A stretch of DNA of 64,000 bases from Beaufortia kweichowensis. Lineage: Eukaryota; Chordata; Actinopteri; Cypriniformes; Gastromyzontidae. Made by a program: the position numbers and the translations under genes. Shown here piece by piece: positions 47,804-58,425 of the stretch. Numbering within the stretch: the stretch's first letter is position 1; the number at the start of each line of letters is the position of its first letter. The stretch covers positions 13,752,903 to 13,816,902 of the forward strand of contig CM032815.1 in the NCBI GenBank assembly GCA_019155185.1, in the 5' to 3' direction. Under the pieces are notes generated by a model that saw only the letters and a program-made list of their open reading frames with translations, was not told the origin of the DNA and ran no database searches.

Positions 47804-49320
47804 CATTGGTGCCACAACTTCCCTCCGACCGACCATCAGAACATGATGATTTGTCACCTGCGTCATTTGATTTTGGAGACTCTCCGATGCCAGAAGAAGC
47901 AAAACAGGCTTTGTGTGAGGAGATGATGCAGAGAAAAGAAGTGTTTTCCCTTCAGGAGTGGGATGTAGGCTGTTCGAAAAGTACCATGCATGAAATAAGG
48001 CTGAAGGATTCGCGCCCTTTCAGAGAAAGATCTCGGCGTCTTGCCCAGCTGATTTGGAGGATGTACGGCAGCATCTCCGAGAACTTAAGAGTGCTGGTAT
48101 TATTTCCGAGTCTTGAAGTCCTTACGCTTCGCCCATTGTAGTGGTGCGGAAGAAGTCAGGGAAGGTCAGAATGTGTGTAGACTATCGAACGTTAAATCAA
48201 CGTACCATACCTGATCAGTATACCGTACCTCGAGTTGAAGATGCTCTTCACAGCCTTTCTGGGAGTCAATGGTTCACTGTGTTGGATCTGAGGAGTGGAT
48301 ACTATCAGATACCAATGAGTGATGCTGACAAGGAAAAGACCGCATTCATCTGTCCGTTGGGTTTCTATGAGTTTGAGCGTATGCCTCAGGGAATCTGTGG
48401 AGCACCTGCTACGTTTCAGAGGGTCATGGAAAAAACTGTAGGAGATATGAACTTCTTGGAGGTACTTGTGTACTTGGATGACTTGATTGTTTTCGGTAAG
48501 ACTCTTGAAGAGCACCAACAGAGATTGTTGAAGGTTCTAGATAGGTTGAGGGAAGAAGGGTTGAAAATTTCCCTTGATAAGTGTCAATTTGGCAGGACAT
48601 CTGTGAACTACGTTGGCCATATAATCTCACAGGATGGGATATCTACTGATCCTTCGAAGATCGAGGCTGTTGTATCCTGGCCAAAGCCTAAAACATTGAC
48701 AGAGCTTCGAGCATTTTTAGGGTTCTGTGGATATTACCGCCGTTTCGTGAAAGATTTTTCGAAGTTGTGCAGGCCTTTGAATGAATTGATGAAGGGGTAC
48801 TCGTTCTCTAAAAAGAAAAGTAGCTCACCCGTGAGTGCTGACAAACAGGGTTTCAAACTTTCTGAACCTTTTGATTCTAGATGGACAGCTCAGTGTGACG
48901 ATGCTTTCCAGACACTAAAAACGTGTTTGACTCAAGCTCCGGTATTAGCCTTTGCTGATGTACAAAAGCCCTATGTCTTGCATGTGGGCCTTAAGTATGG
49001 ATGGGCTTGGAGGAGTTTTGTATCAGGAGCATAATGAAGGATTACGCCCCGTTGCTTTCATTAGTCGAAGCCTTTCCTCTTCAGAAAGAAATTATCCTGT
49101 GCACAAACTGGAATTTCTAGCTTTGAAGTGGGCCGTGGTAGATAGACTACATGATTATCTTTATGGTGTTCAGTTTGAAGTTAGAACTGATAACAATCCT
49201 CTGACCTATATACTGAAGTCAGCTAAGCTTGATGCGACTGGTCACCGTTGGTTGTCAGCCCTTACCACCTACAGCTTCAGTTTGAAATACAGGCCAGGCG
49301 AAAGAATATATTGACGCGGA
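47800..49320 (+). pseudogene. Reverse transcriptase and RNase H
   Basis: After HEIRLKDSRPFRERSRRL (frame break near 48,040) and DVRQHLRELKSAGII, the frame 48,141-49,034 has VRMCVDYRTLNQRTIPDQY, FTVLDLRSGYYQIPMSDADK, FERMPQGICGAPATFQRVM and the catalytic VLVYLDDLIVFGKT (48,463-48,504). Then it holds FLGFCGYYRRFVKDFSKL. RNase H begins near 48,950 but shifts frame at its first catalytic site (HVGLKYG against LSMDGLGGVLYQE). It continues RPVAFISRSLSSSERNYPVH and VRTDNNPLTYIL to YRPGERIY at 49,311. Confidence 0.92.
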
Positions 49321-49324
49321 TGCA

Positions 49325-51508
49325 TTGTCTAGGCGTCCACATATCCACCTAAGCATGGATGAAGAGTGGCAGGAAATTCCAACTGAAAGTGTCAGAGCCC
49401 TTTGTCAGACAATGTTTGTAGAGAGAAGAGCGCATTGTGTCTCTCATCCATGTGTTGTACAACAGATAGGAGCCCATATGTCTGCTGTTCCTCAGGCTTA
49501 TTGTCAAGCTACTGCATTTAGTGGTAGACCACTTACCTGAGTTTAGCCTAAGTGAGATTCAAGCTGCTCAAAGGAATGATCCTTGCCTGGGGGAAGTATG
49601 GGAAGCTGTCTGTCAAAAGAAACCGGCAAGCAGTGTTACTCGTAATCATTCTGAGATGAAGCTGTTGAAACGAGAATGGGAGAAGTTGTTAGTAGATAAT
49701 GGGTTGTTGTATAGAATCTTAAGGCATAGAGATCAAGGAGTGAAGCGACAACTTGTACTTCCCAAGCAGTACCACTGCATGGTGTTGAAATCTTTGCATG
49801 ACGAGATAGGACATCTAGGCTTTGATAAGTCTTACAATCTGGTTCGTGACCCGATTTTATTGTACGCATGAAGCATGATGTAGAGGCTTACTGTAAAACA
49901 TGTGACCGCTGCATAAAGAGGAAAACTCTACCTCAAAGATCTGCTCCATTGTTCCACATGCAGAGTTCTGGGCCTATGGATCTTGTATGCATTGACTTTC
50001 TTGCCATTGAAGCTGATACACGTAATGTGTGTGATGTTTTGGTGGTTACTGACCATTACACTCGTTATGCTCAAGCTTTTCCCACTAGGGATCAAAAGGC
50101 TTCTACAGTAGCCAAGACACTGTGGGAAAAGTATTTCATTCATTATGGACTTCCAAATCGAGTACACTCAGACCAGGGCAGAGATTTTGAGAGTCGGTTA
50201 GTGTCTGATATGTTGACAATGTTGGGTGTAAGGAAATCAAGAACTTCACCATATCATCCACAAGGTGATCCTCAGCCAGAGAGGTTTAACAGGACTTTGT
50301 TGGATATGTTGGGTACCCTTGGGCCTAGTCAGAAGTGCAAGTGGAGTCAGCACATAGCAAGTCTTGTGCATGCATATAATTGTACTGTCAACGAGGCCAC
50401 TGGGTTCTCACCCTATTTTCTCATGTTTGGCAGGGAGGCCCGATTACCTGTTGATGTATGCTTTGGAGTTTCCCCTGACAACACCTCGTCGGAGTCATAT
50501 TTGAAATATGTGTCCAAAATGAGGCAGGAATTACAGGCAGCTTATCAGTTAGCTGAAGCTACTGCTGAAAAGATGAATCAGAGTAACAAAGTGAGGTATG
50601 ACCAGAAAGTTCGTTACCATAGTTTGAATGCTGGAGACAGAGTTCTGATTCGAAACTTGGGACTAAGAGGAAAACAAAAGTTAGCAGACAGATGGAGTGC
50701 TAATCCATATATAGTGGAGGGTCAATTTCCTGATATTCCTGTGTATCGTTTGAAGCCAGTTGATGGTATTGGGCCAGTTAAAGTGTTGCATAGGAATCAT
50801 ATCCTGCCTTTAGGACAGGCAGTTAGGTTGTGTCCTCAGGTAGACCGCATGCCTACCCAATCACCTAGATCTTTGAGACGTAGGAAAGCAAAGGAGAGGC
50901 AGAACACTACTGAAACCACAAATACTCCTCTTGTAGTAGATTCTTTTGCAAGAGAATGTAATTCTTCTGATTCAGATTCTGAGTTTGGTTGTTATGTTGA
51001 GGATGTGGTAGACATTCCAATGACAGAGATATCAACTGAGATTTCTGCTAGAGATGTGGAATGCTCAGAGTCTTGTGAGTCTCATTGTGATGCAGAAGCA
51101 TTAGTAGTTCCATGTCAAGATGAAACTTCTGATGTTCAACATGAGGTTGATACTGAGAATGTTGACATGATTAATGATGTAGTGGCTGAAGGTCATGAGA
51201 GTACCTTACAGACTGCTGTTATTACTGATACTGAAACTCAATCAGAGAGTGTACATCCTGAAGTACGACAATCTTGTAGAGAGAGAAGGCCAAATACTAG
51301 ATTTACGTATGATGAATTGGGAGTGCCAAATATTGAGAAGGTTGTATCTAAGCAGTGTAGAGTTGATGTAGCAGCTGCAAATGCTTCATTATTTTCTATT
51401 GGCTATAAAAGTTCACATGCGTGGTGGTGCAATGTGGATGCTCTATGTAATGTGTGTAGCCATAAGCCTAAAATTGTACCAGTAAGGTATAGTACTGTTA
51501 TTTCTTAG
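49325..51508 (+). pseudogene. Integrase with long acidic C-terminal tail
   Basis: After frame breaks near 49,320, 49,530 and 49,865, the zinc-binding part reads HCMVLKSLHDEIGHLGFDKS and YCKTCDRCIKRKTLP. The core follows, with acidic residues in LVCIDFLAIE, HSDQGRDFESRLVSDM and GDPQPERFNRTLLDM. From 49,868 the frame is open for 546 codons. After VLHRNHILPLGQ there is an acidic, Ser/Thr-rich tail of about 200 residues, including SFARECNSSDSDSEF, ending near RERRPNTRFTYDELGVP. No chromodomain is seen, unlike the outer element. Confidence 0.92.
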
Positions 51509-51550
51509 AGTGTTAGTGTTCCTATGACCAGTATGGGGGCATACTGTATT

Positions 51551-52738
51551 TTGGTGGGGGGAGTATGTAGGGACTTCCTAAAATATGCCTTTTGGGTTTG
51601 AAGTATGGCAGACTGTTAAAATGTATACTCTGTGTTTATTTCAAATACATGTGATGTTGTCTATCTGTTTTGTTTCATGTCCAATGTAATATGTTAATGT
51701 GTAAAATGTAAGTGTAACGTCATTGGATAGTGAATGCTATGTGTTAAAGGTTGCGTGATAACGTTACGTTACGTAGACGTCAGGAGGAGGAGCTTAGCAC
51801 GTGCTAGAGCGAGAAGCTGCGAGTTTGTTCTGCCGCCTGTATGATAAGTGTGTTCTCATTTTGGAGACCTAATATTATATTTTATTTAAGGCCCAAAGTG
51901 TATAGAACGTCGCTTGTTTATTTTCATACAACGTTTGTTTGCACACGACGTTTGTTATTTTGGTCTACTGTTTAAAGCAGTTCATTTCTGTATATTCTCC
52001 TTGTGGATCGTGGATGCGTCGCGGGACTGACTGGATCGTGGATGCGTCGCGGGACGAGGATCGATTGGATTCAATGCACGTGCTCGAGATTGCTCGTGAG
52101 ATTTGTGCGAGTGGCGTAAGTGAATAACGTGGATACTACAAGTTTCATGGATGGACGTAAGTTAATTTGTCTCAGAGACTGTTGAGTATCCGGATTATAT
52201 TGAACCCGTCAGATTTCCTGTGCACCAACGAGTTGGGCCCAACGGGTTAACGAAGCAGGATATATATATATATGTCCCAAATGACTGATTCATAACTCAT
52301 TTGCATAATACCCGGAATTGATGCTTGTGTGATGCTTGTTATTGAAGGGATATTGTCTAATTTCCTGTGTGTATAAGTTTTTTTTTTAAATAGTTAAACT
52401 CTTTAATAGGTTTGTTGTTTTCTTTACTTTTATTAAGCAAGATTATTATTTTGATGTAAGAATAAATATCCAGGTTCTTCTTTAATATTTGTTTTTGGAA
52501 TGTCATTGGGTTTAAACATTTAAATAGACTGATTTAAATGATTTACTGAATTTGGGGTAACTATAAACAAGATAATAGTGTATTGTAACTGGTGAAGAGG
52601 GGAAGGAAAAGTTAAACTTATAACTATCTTTGTTTAAAGGAATAAACCAGCCAATTCACTATTCAACTGCCGGGAATCTAGGTCTTTCTTGTTTAAGAAA
52701 TAGTCGACTTAACCTCTAGGGTTGAGGAGAGGGTTACA
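51551..52738 (+). repeat. Polypurine tract and 3' LTR of the PNMA-like element
   Basis: TTGGTGGGGGGAGTA (51,551-51,565) is the plus-strand primer tract directly before TGTAGGGACTTCC at 51,566. The LTR matches the 5' copy along all 1,173 bp, and equal length results from offsetting small indels. CAAT (52,739-52,742) follows and completes the target duplication. Confidence 0.95.
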
Positions 52739-52742
52739 CAAT

Positions 52743-53720
52743 GTATGCCGAACTGCATTTTTTCACCTTAGAAATATTTCAAAGATGCGCCACATGCTGT
52801 CTGTCTCGGATATAGAGAAGCTAATCCACGCATTTATGACCTCCAGAATTGACTACTGTAATTCATTATTGGGGGGGTGTCATGCAAAGCAAATAAATAA
52901 GCTTCAGCTGGTTCAAAATGCAGCTGCTAGACTTCTCACTAGATCAAAAAAGTATGACCACATAAGTCCACTCCTAGCAACACTGCACTGGCTACCTGTA
53001 AAGTATCGCATACATTTCAAAATTCTGTTAATTACATACAAAGCCCTAAATGGCTTAGCACCGTTATACTGTCACGGACACGCCAGGCTCACAACGCACC
53101 CAATCACAGCGCTCACCCTCTCCTGAGTTCTAATCACCGTCACCTGATCCCTATCACCACATCGCCATAAAAGACACTCACCTACCACCAGTCATTGTCC
53201 AGTCTCATTTGCTGTTACACGGACTCACTTACCTGCTAATGCTACCGTTGCTATCCAGCGTCTTCTCTCCAGCGTCTTCCCACGATCTTCCTCCATTGTC
53301 TCCCCAGTGGTCATCCTCCAGTGTTTCCTCGTCTCCTGTGTTCCTGTGTCTTCCTGTAGTGTTCCAAGGACAGTATTGTTTACCTTCAGTTTTATTAACG
53401 TCTTTCTCTTTTGTTTTGTTCTGTTGTTAATAAATTACCGTTCCTGCCAGCCACTGACTCCGTCCCTTCTGTTCCATAACATATACCTCCATGAACTACT
53501 ATCAGCATACAATCCATCGAGGACATTGCGTTCACAAAATGGCGGGCTGTTAATAGTTCCAAGAATATCAAAAAAATCTAAAGGTGGAAGATCCTTTTCC
53601 TTTTCCACCAAAACTATGGAATGACCTTCCCAGTAAAGTCCGGGACTCAGACACACTTGAATTGTTTAAAAGTAAATTAAAGACTTATCTCTTTAGCCTC
53701 GCATTCACATAATCTCAGAT
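52743..53720 (+). pseudogene. L2 ORF2 C-terminal part, split by a solo LTR
   Basis: After the Gypsy insertion the protein resumes: VCRTAFFHLRNISKMRHML, YCNSLLGGCHAKQINKL, VQNAAARLLTRSKKYDH and LATLHWLPVKYRIHFKIL to NGLAPLY. The solo LTR (53,070-53,481) interrupts here. Then LHELLSAYNPSRTLRSQNG, LPSKVRDSDTLELFKSKLK and TYLFSLAFT finish it at about 53,710. This is the conserved C-terminal region of fish L2. Confidence 0.9.
53070..53481 (+). mobile_element. Solo LTR (412 bp) in L2 ORF2
   Basis: TGTCACGGACACGCCAGGC to GTTCCATAACA, flanked by TATAC at 53,065-53,069 and 53,482-53,486. It is related to the outer chromovirus LTR (same first 18 bases and same last part) but diverged in the middle (TCACAACGCACCC, TGCTAATGCTACCG). 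It splits codons of L2 between LAPLY and LHELL. Confidence 0.93.
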
Positions 53721-54370
53721 CCAACTCTCTAAGGCCGCAATAGTTAACTCAACTAGAACCGGGTACACACACATACTACATACTGCATGTGTTATCACAT
53801 ATAACTGCTTACATCTACATAGGAACGGCTGCTACGCTAATGCTATTCTGTTTTGTCCCCCCTCTCTCTCTCCGCCTCTCTCCTTCTCTCTCTCTCTCTC
53901 TATCCCCCTCTCCCTTTCTCCGAGGTATCCCGAGGAATGAGTTCCAGCTAGCACAACACTCTCCCACCTGATGTACATCCTGGTGCTGCTAAATGACGAC
54001 TACCCAGGACAACCTCCTGCACCTGTTAAATTAAAATCAAATCTACCACATTACACTTAACATATAACATTTTTATTCACTCTCTAAAGTGATTTTCTGT
54101 ATCCTACAATGTCTGTTTCTGTATCCTGTAAACTGCACAGCGAGTTATAGATGCGACCAATGGCAAATTGTGTCCTTTATTACGGATTGCACATGCTACG
54201 GATTGCAACTATAACACGTCATGTCAGGGGTTTATTTCTCTCTTAAAGAGTTTTTTTGAATCCCTGACCACTGACTGCTATCTGTCATTACATGTAAAGC
54301 TGCTTTGATACAATGACCTTTGTGAAAAGCGCTATACAAATAAAAATTAATTGAATTGAATTGAATTGAA
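53721..54370 (+). other. L2 3' untranslated region and tail
   Basis: It matches 31,524-32,083 closely, including a CT-rich tract (53,861-53,902), CCTTTCTCCGAGGTATCCC, GATTGCACATGCTACGG and the end GAAAAGCGCTATACAAATAA. The tail is several ATTGA units. The next five bases, CTTAC, begin the target duplication of the following solo LTR. Confidence 0.92.
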
Positions 54371-54375
54371 CTTAC

Positions 54376-54802
54376 TGTTATGGAGTCGATGACTTCAGCA
54401 TCGGATTCCATACATCACGTCACCCGCTCTGCTTCCCCGGAATTCTAAGGACTTCATTACCCACGTTCCTTTGCACCCCGCACACCTGTTGTCTATCCCG
54501 CACTCATCACCTTTCTGAACTGCACCGTCTGGTTTATCATTTTGTTGGACTGATTACGAGTATTATTTAAACCCTGTCTTTTGTTCTGTTATTTGTCTGG
54601 TGTTGTTGTTATTTTGTGTACGTGTGGTAACCCTGTTAGTCATTTACGAGTTCTCTGTCAGTCAGCCGTGCATTTTCTGCCTGCATGTATTTTTCCCCTC
54701 TGAAGTGAGGTCTGTACCAGTTTTTTGTATTTCCACTGATGAAGTTCTGTAAAAGACTTGAATTTGACATTCTCGTGTTCTGTCTCGTCTGACACGCTAA
54801 CA
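54376..54802 (+). mobile_element. Solo LTR (427 bp) at the L2/chromovirus border
   Basis: TGTTATGGAGTCGATGACTTC to CTGACACGCTAACA, flanked by CTTAC at 54,371-54,375 and 54,803-54,807. Its right half (from about 54,600: TGTTGTTATTTTGTGTACG to the end) closely matches the 22,695 and 55,654 solo LTRs, while its left half does not. It therefore looks like a sister family or a recombinant LTR. Confidence 0.92.
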
Positions 54803-55048
54803 CTTACTTACCTGCATTCTCAGCTCCTGTGATCCCGATTCTCCCTCGTTGATTCCCAAGTATTGTTCCTGTGATTCATCCTCCAGCGATTCCTCATCTC
54901 CTGAGTTTCTGCATTCTCCTGAGTTTATCAAGGACAGTATTACTTTCAGTTGTTTCCTTACTAAAGAAGTTTTGTGTTAAGTAATCCTTTGTGTTAATAA
55001 AGTACCGTTCCAGACAGCCGCTGACTCCGTCCCTTCTGTTCCATAACA
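54803..55048 (+). repeat. Chromovirus 3' LTR, right piece
   Basis: CTTACTTACCTGCATTC to GTTCCATAACA matches the 5' LTR from 36,875 to its end with only a handful of substitutions. The outer CATAC target copy follows at 55,049-55,053. Its first five bases double as the target duplication of the solo LTR before it. Confidence 0.93.
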
Positions 55049-55104
55049 CATACGTCATTTATATATATAACAACAGTTTATTCACACAACTGTTTTTGTT
55101 ACAG

Positions 55105-55214
55105 AACTGAACAATATGAGTACAGCACTGCCTTCATCTCCAGCGTTTTCTTCAGCACCCCACATTTCACCACCTGGACACATTTCTCACAGACATCAGA
55201 GCAAGTCTGTAGAG
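55105..55214 (+). CDS. Exon-like segment, possible host first coding exon
   Basis: A pyrimidine-rich stretch ending TTTTTGTTACAG resembles a splice acceptor. An ATG at 55,116 opens 33 codons (MSTALPSSPAFSSAPHISPP and on to HQSKSVE) ending exactly at GAG before GTCAGT, a donor-like sequence. The peptide is Ser/Pro/His-rich and I do not recognise it. No further exon of the same gene was identified. This DNA lies outside the transposon nest, directly after the chromovirus target duplication. Confidence 0.3.
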
Positions 55215-55415
55215 GTCAGTGATTTACTTATTGATTTACTTTATTAAAGCCTTTGAACAAATTTGGCTTTAGTTTAAGTGTATGTGAAAACACTGTTTGG
55301 AGAAATGTGCAATTAACCCTGGGGAATGTCTATTGTGGTGAAAATGGTCATGACTTCAAGGGATTGAACAGTAAACCATTTAAACAGGCAATTAAAAAAC
55401 GTTGATTTCTTGCCT

Positions 55416-57184
55416 CACTAATGCTGTTGCCTGTAGTAATTATAATATATAGTTGTAGGCTTAGCCTACTTATGCTCTGAAATGAAATTGTTCAAAAAGG
55501 ATTTCACATTAACTTACCGGCTACAGTATATACATTTCTAATTTGTTGATTTTGTGTTTAAGCAAGAGTGCCACACCAGTAGGTGGTGGTAAATCTCCAT
55601 GGGTTAATACAGTTTCCAACGTGCCAGCAGAAACAAAATGAGGTGTTAATACCTGTCACGGTTTCACTCAGCACCTCCCTCTGGACTCAATTTCCCACAA
55701 TTCATTTCACCCCGCTCACCTGTTCACCATCTGTAATCTTGCAATCACCAGCCATCATCCCGAATCACCTGCCTCACATTGTTATGGACCTTATTTAATG
55801 TGTTGGTTTTCTGTTCTCCTTTGTCTGGTGTTGTTGCTGTTTTTGATCGTATGTTGTTATTTTGTGTACGTGTGGTAACCCTGTTAAGTACTTTACGAGT
55901 TCTGTCAGTCAGCTGTGCATATACTGCCTGCTTGTATTTTTCCCCTCTAAGGTGAGGTCTGTACCAGTTTTTGTTTTCCACTGATGAAGTTCAGTAAGAG
56001 ATCCTGTTTTTGTATTTCCACTGAAGTTCAGTAAAAGATCCTGTTTTTGTATTTCCACTGATGAAGTTCAGTAAAAGACTTGAATTTGAAATTCTCGTGT
56101 TCTGGCTCGTCTGACACACGCTAACAATACCTCATTTAAAATTGCACGCTAACATGTCATTTAAAGACCACTGATGATAATGCAGTTCAGTCACTTATGC
56201 TATTAGACGGATAGACTACCTATACTACCTTCTACTAAGAAGACAAATAACAACTTAGGTTCTTCCGGAGAGATTTAACCTGGTTTCTACGGTAAAATAA
56301 ATGAAAGAAAGTTTCTTCCTCTGGATAATTTCATATCATCTAACTGGACATATCATACACTAGAGAACCTCTCACCCCCTTAAAGGGTGGCTACTGACAC
56401 CCAAAGAAACCACAAAAACACAGCAAAAGTCTAGGGGTGGGATTGGTGGTCAAGGCAATAGCAAACACTGGGATATACACATAATAATGAAGGGAAACAT
56501 TGAATGCCTGGAAACACTAGGGTGGGGCTACACAGAACAGGACATGACTGAGTACAAAAAACATCATAAAGGACATCGTAAACTAAATACAAAATATATG
56601 ATTTAATATAAAAGACATGACAGGTAACATACACAGCCATGGCTTGCGGAAGAAGGAGGGGCCCATAACTGTAACCCACCAGACCAGTAAGACAGTTTTA
56701 TGGCATTAGGGTACACATCATTTACCAGATATGTATAGCATAAAACTGAGCCAAACATTCTCTTGTCAAACCAATCAAACCAAAACTTATTCAGACACCA
56801 GATCATTTTTGATATTTTTTACTAGTGGGTGCAGGACACTTTAGTTCATTTATGTAAATGAAGATAGCAAAATAAAGTCAACTGTGACATATTATACCCA
56901 AAAATTCTTAATACAGTGGACTACCAGTAAAATCAGTAAAAATTGGGATCAACAGGAAGTGAAGAATCTGCTGCAGAGAGTCTGAAGTTCAGGATTGCAT
57001 GAACCTGTTTGACATCATGTACAGGAGACGTTACAGACTGTCATTGAGGCTACGAGTGGCTAATATTGTCATACTAACAGTTGTCTGAATAATTTGTAAT
57101 CCATTACATACGTTTCTATCAAAGTTATCAGATATTATTAAGATGAATTTGTTCTGACACAGTTTAACTCTGAGTTCTTGTCAT
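55416..57184 (+). repeat. Segmental duplication, copy 2
   Basis: Partner of 22,457-25,400, same orientation. It has empty sites where copy 1 has the 980-bp and 279-bp insertions. It has extra sequence near 56,680-56,722 (ACCAGACCAGTAAGACAG) and an extra short repeat in the shared solo LTR. Sequence beyond 57,184 (ATTTTATTTGTATT) no longer matches copy 1, which there enters a LINE fragment. Confidence 0.93.
55654..56126 (+). mobile_element. Solo LTR in duplication copy 2
   Basis: Orthologous to the LTR at 22,695-23,131, with the same ATACC flanks (55,649-55,653 and 56,127-56,131). It is 36 bp longer because the segment GATCCTGTTTTTGTATTTCC is present one extra time. Confidence 0.92.
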
Positions 57185-58425
57185 ATTTTATTTGTATTAT
57201 TTTACCATTTTCTAAACTATTTTTTATAAACTCTAGTGATAATGTGAAATATGTTGAAGGTCTTTGAATAAATTTTGGTTTGACTGTATATATTTGGTTT
57301 GACTGATTATAGAGCATTATAGAGTTAAATGATGGAGGACATTTTCACTGATCTCATCATCATGTCTGTTACGTTGAATGATAATAAAATGAAGACACTC
57401 ATGATTTAAATATTTTATACACACCTAATAATTTACAACCCTGTTACTTTTAAAGTTTTCTCCAGTTTAAATGAGTACTGTGACTTTAAATGTTTTTGTC
57501 TCCTCAAGTCAGAAGTGAAACTGAAACTTAAATCAGGATCCGTTTTGAGATCATAGCGAAATAGTACGTGTGCAGAGAAAACTTTAATGTTGTGAATAAC
57601 ATGTGGAGAAATGAAAAGAAAATTATTTTGTAGATATGTAGTTAATTAGCAATGAAGTGAAGATCCAACAGCTCTACACAGGTGAGAACTTAACTGATGA
57701 CATAAGGTGGAGAGTATTTTAAGTATTTTTACTTCGTTACTGTACTTAGTATCATCTGTAAATATATATGTACTTTATAAAAGTGTTTCTATTTATGGAG
57801 AAACGTTTACTTCACTTCATTCTAAAGCACAATAGTATTTTTATTCCACTACATTTTAAACATATCTGATTCATATCAGTTACTTTAAACTGACGCGATA
57901 ATGAATCGCGATTCGTGAACGAGCTGATGCTATTGAATCGGTTCTATAATCCTAAATAACGATCCTTTAGCACCATTAGATTTAGGGATTGAATTGTTCA
58001 TTTGACTCAAAACGGAAGATCCTGGAGGCTTAAGAGTCTTTTGCTTCTAATGGCGTTGGTACGTGAAAAGTTGCAGGCCGAATTTCATCCGCTAGGTGGC
58101 CTCAGCATAGATCCACTGGCTAAATACACTAAACTGGGATTGGGATTTATGTCTCGTTGTAAATAGACAGCGATTATAGTACATTTTTGACCAATTTAAA
58201 TTGACCTTTTCATTTATTGAATTTTTATGCTTTGATAGTGTGACAAGTTTTAGTAATAAAATAAAATGTTTGTTTATTAGTAGATAAGTGTTGTTTTAAT
58301 GTCATTTCCTTAATGACTATATGATAATTCATGTCAGACCACTGTAATCTATATCAGCTATACATGTAGTGTACAAAACAGCAAAACAAATAAACATGGT
58401 TCATCAATCACTACGTTTGTACGTA
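57185..58425. other. Unannotated spacer with an ISRE-like motif
   Basis: AT-rich DNA without open frames of note. AGTGAAACTGAAACTT at 57,514-57,529 fits the interferon-stimulated response pattern GAAANNGAAA. A perfect 12-bp palindrome GAATCGCGATTC lies at 57,903-57,914. From about 57,716 the text TTTTTACTTCGTTACTGTAC resembles old non-autonomous DNA transposon sequence common in fish, and its counterpart may continue after 59,256. None of this is proven. Confidence 0.35.

Larger units (their letters stand above)
44242..52738 (+). mobile_element. Ty3/Gypsy element with PNMA-like Gag, inserted in L2
   Basis: Two 1,173-bp LTRs (44,242-45,414 and 51,566-52,738; TGTAGGGACTTCC to GGGTTACA) flank gag, zinc knuckle, protease, RT, RNase H and integrase in Gypsy order. 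CAAT is duplicated at 44,238-44,241 and 52,739-52,742. A TGG-initiated primer site and a purine tract are present. Total length is 8.5 kb. The LTRs differ at only about a dozen places, so the insertion is young, yet the coding part has about ten frame breaks, nearly all indels. Confidence 0.95.
40879..54370 (+). mobile_element. L2-type LINE with esterase ORF1, split by two LTR insertions
   Basis: The element starts CCGGTTCACCGCTGCAGC inside the chromovirus LTR. It carries ORF1 remnants, an APE-type endonuclease, a reverse transcriptase with YADD, and the L2 3' end (AAGCGCTATACAAATAAAA, ATTGA repeats). It is interrupted at 44,242-52,738 by a Gypsy element and at 53,070-53,481 by a solo LTR. 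On removing both, the reading (DGHISN joined to VCRTAFFHLRN, and LAPLY joined to LHELLSAYNPS) is continuous. The target duplication is at most a few bases (ACT). Confidence 0.93.
36742..55048 (+). mobile_element. Chromodomain Gypsy (chromovirus) split by a 13.5-kb LINE nest
   Basis: The 5' LTR (36,742-37,121), gag, RT, RNase H, integrase and chromodomain run to 40,723, followed by the start of the 3' LTR (40,724-40,878). The remainder of that LTR is at 54,803-55,048. The CATAC duplication at 36,737-36,741 and 55,049-55,053 confirms that the two pieces are one insertion. Between them lie an L2 LINE and everything nested in it. Protease and the start of RT appear deleted near 37,965. Stops and frameshifts make it non-functional. 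Confidence 0.93.
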
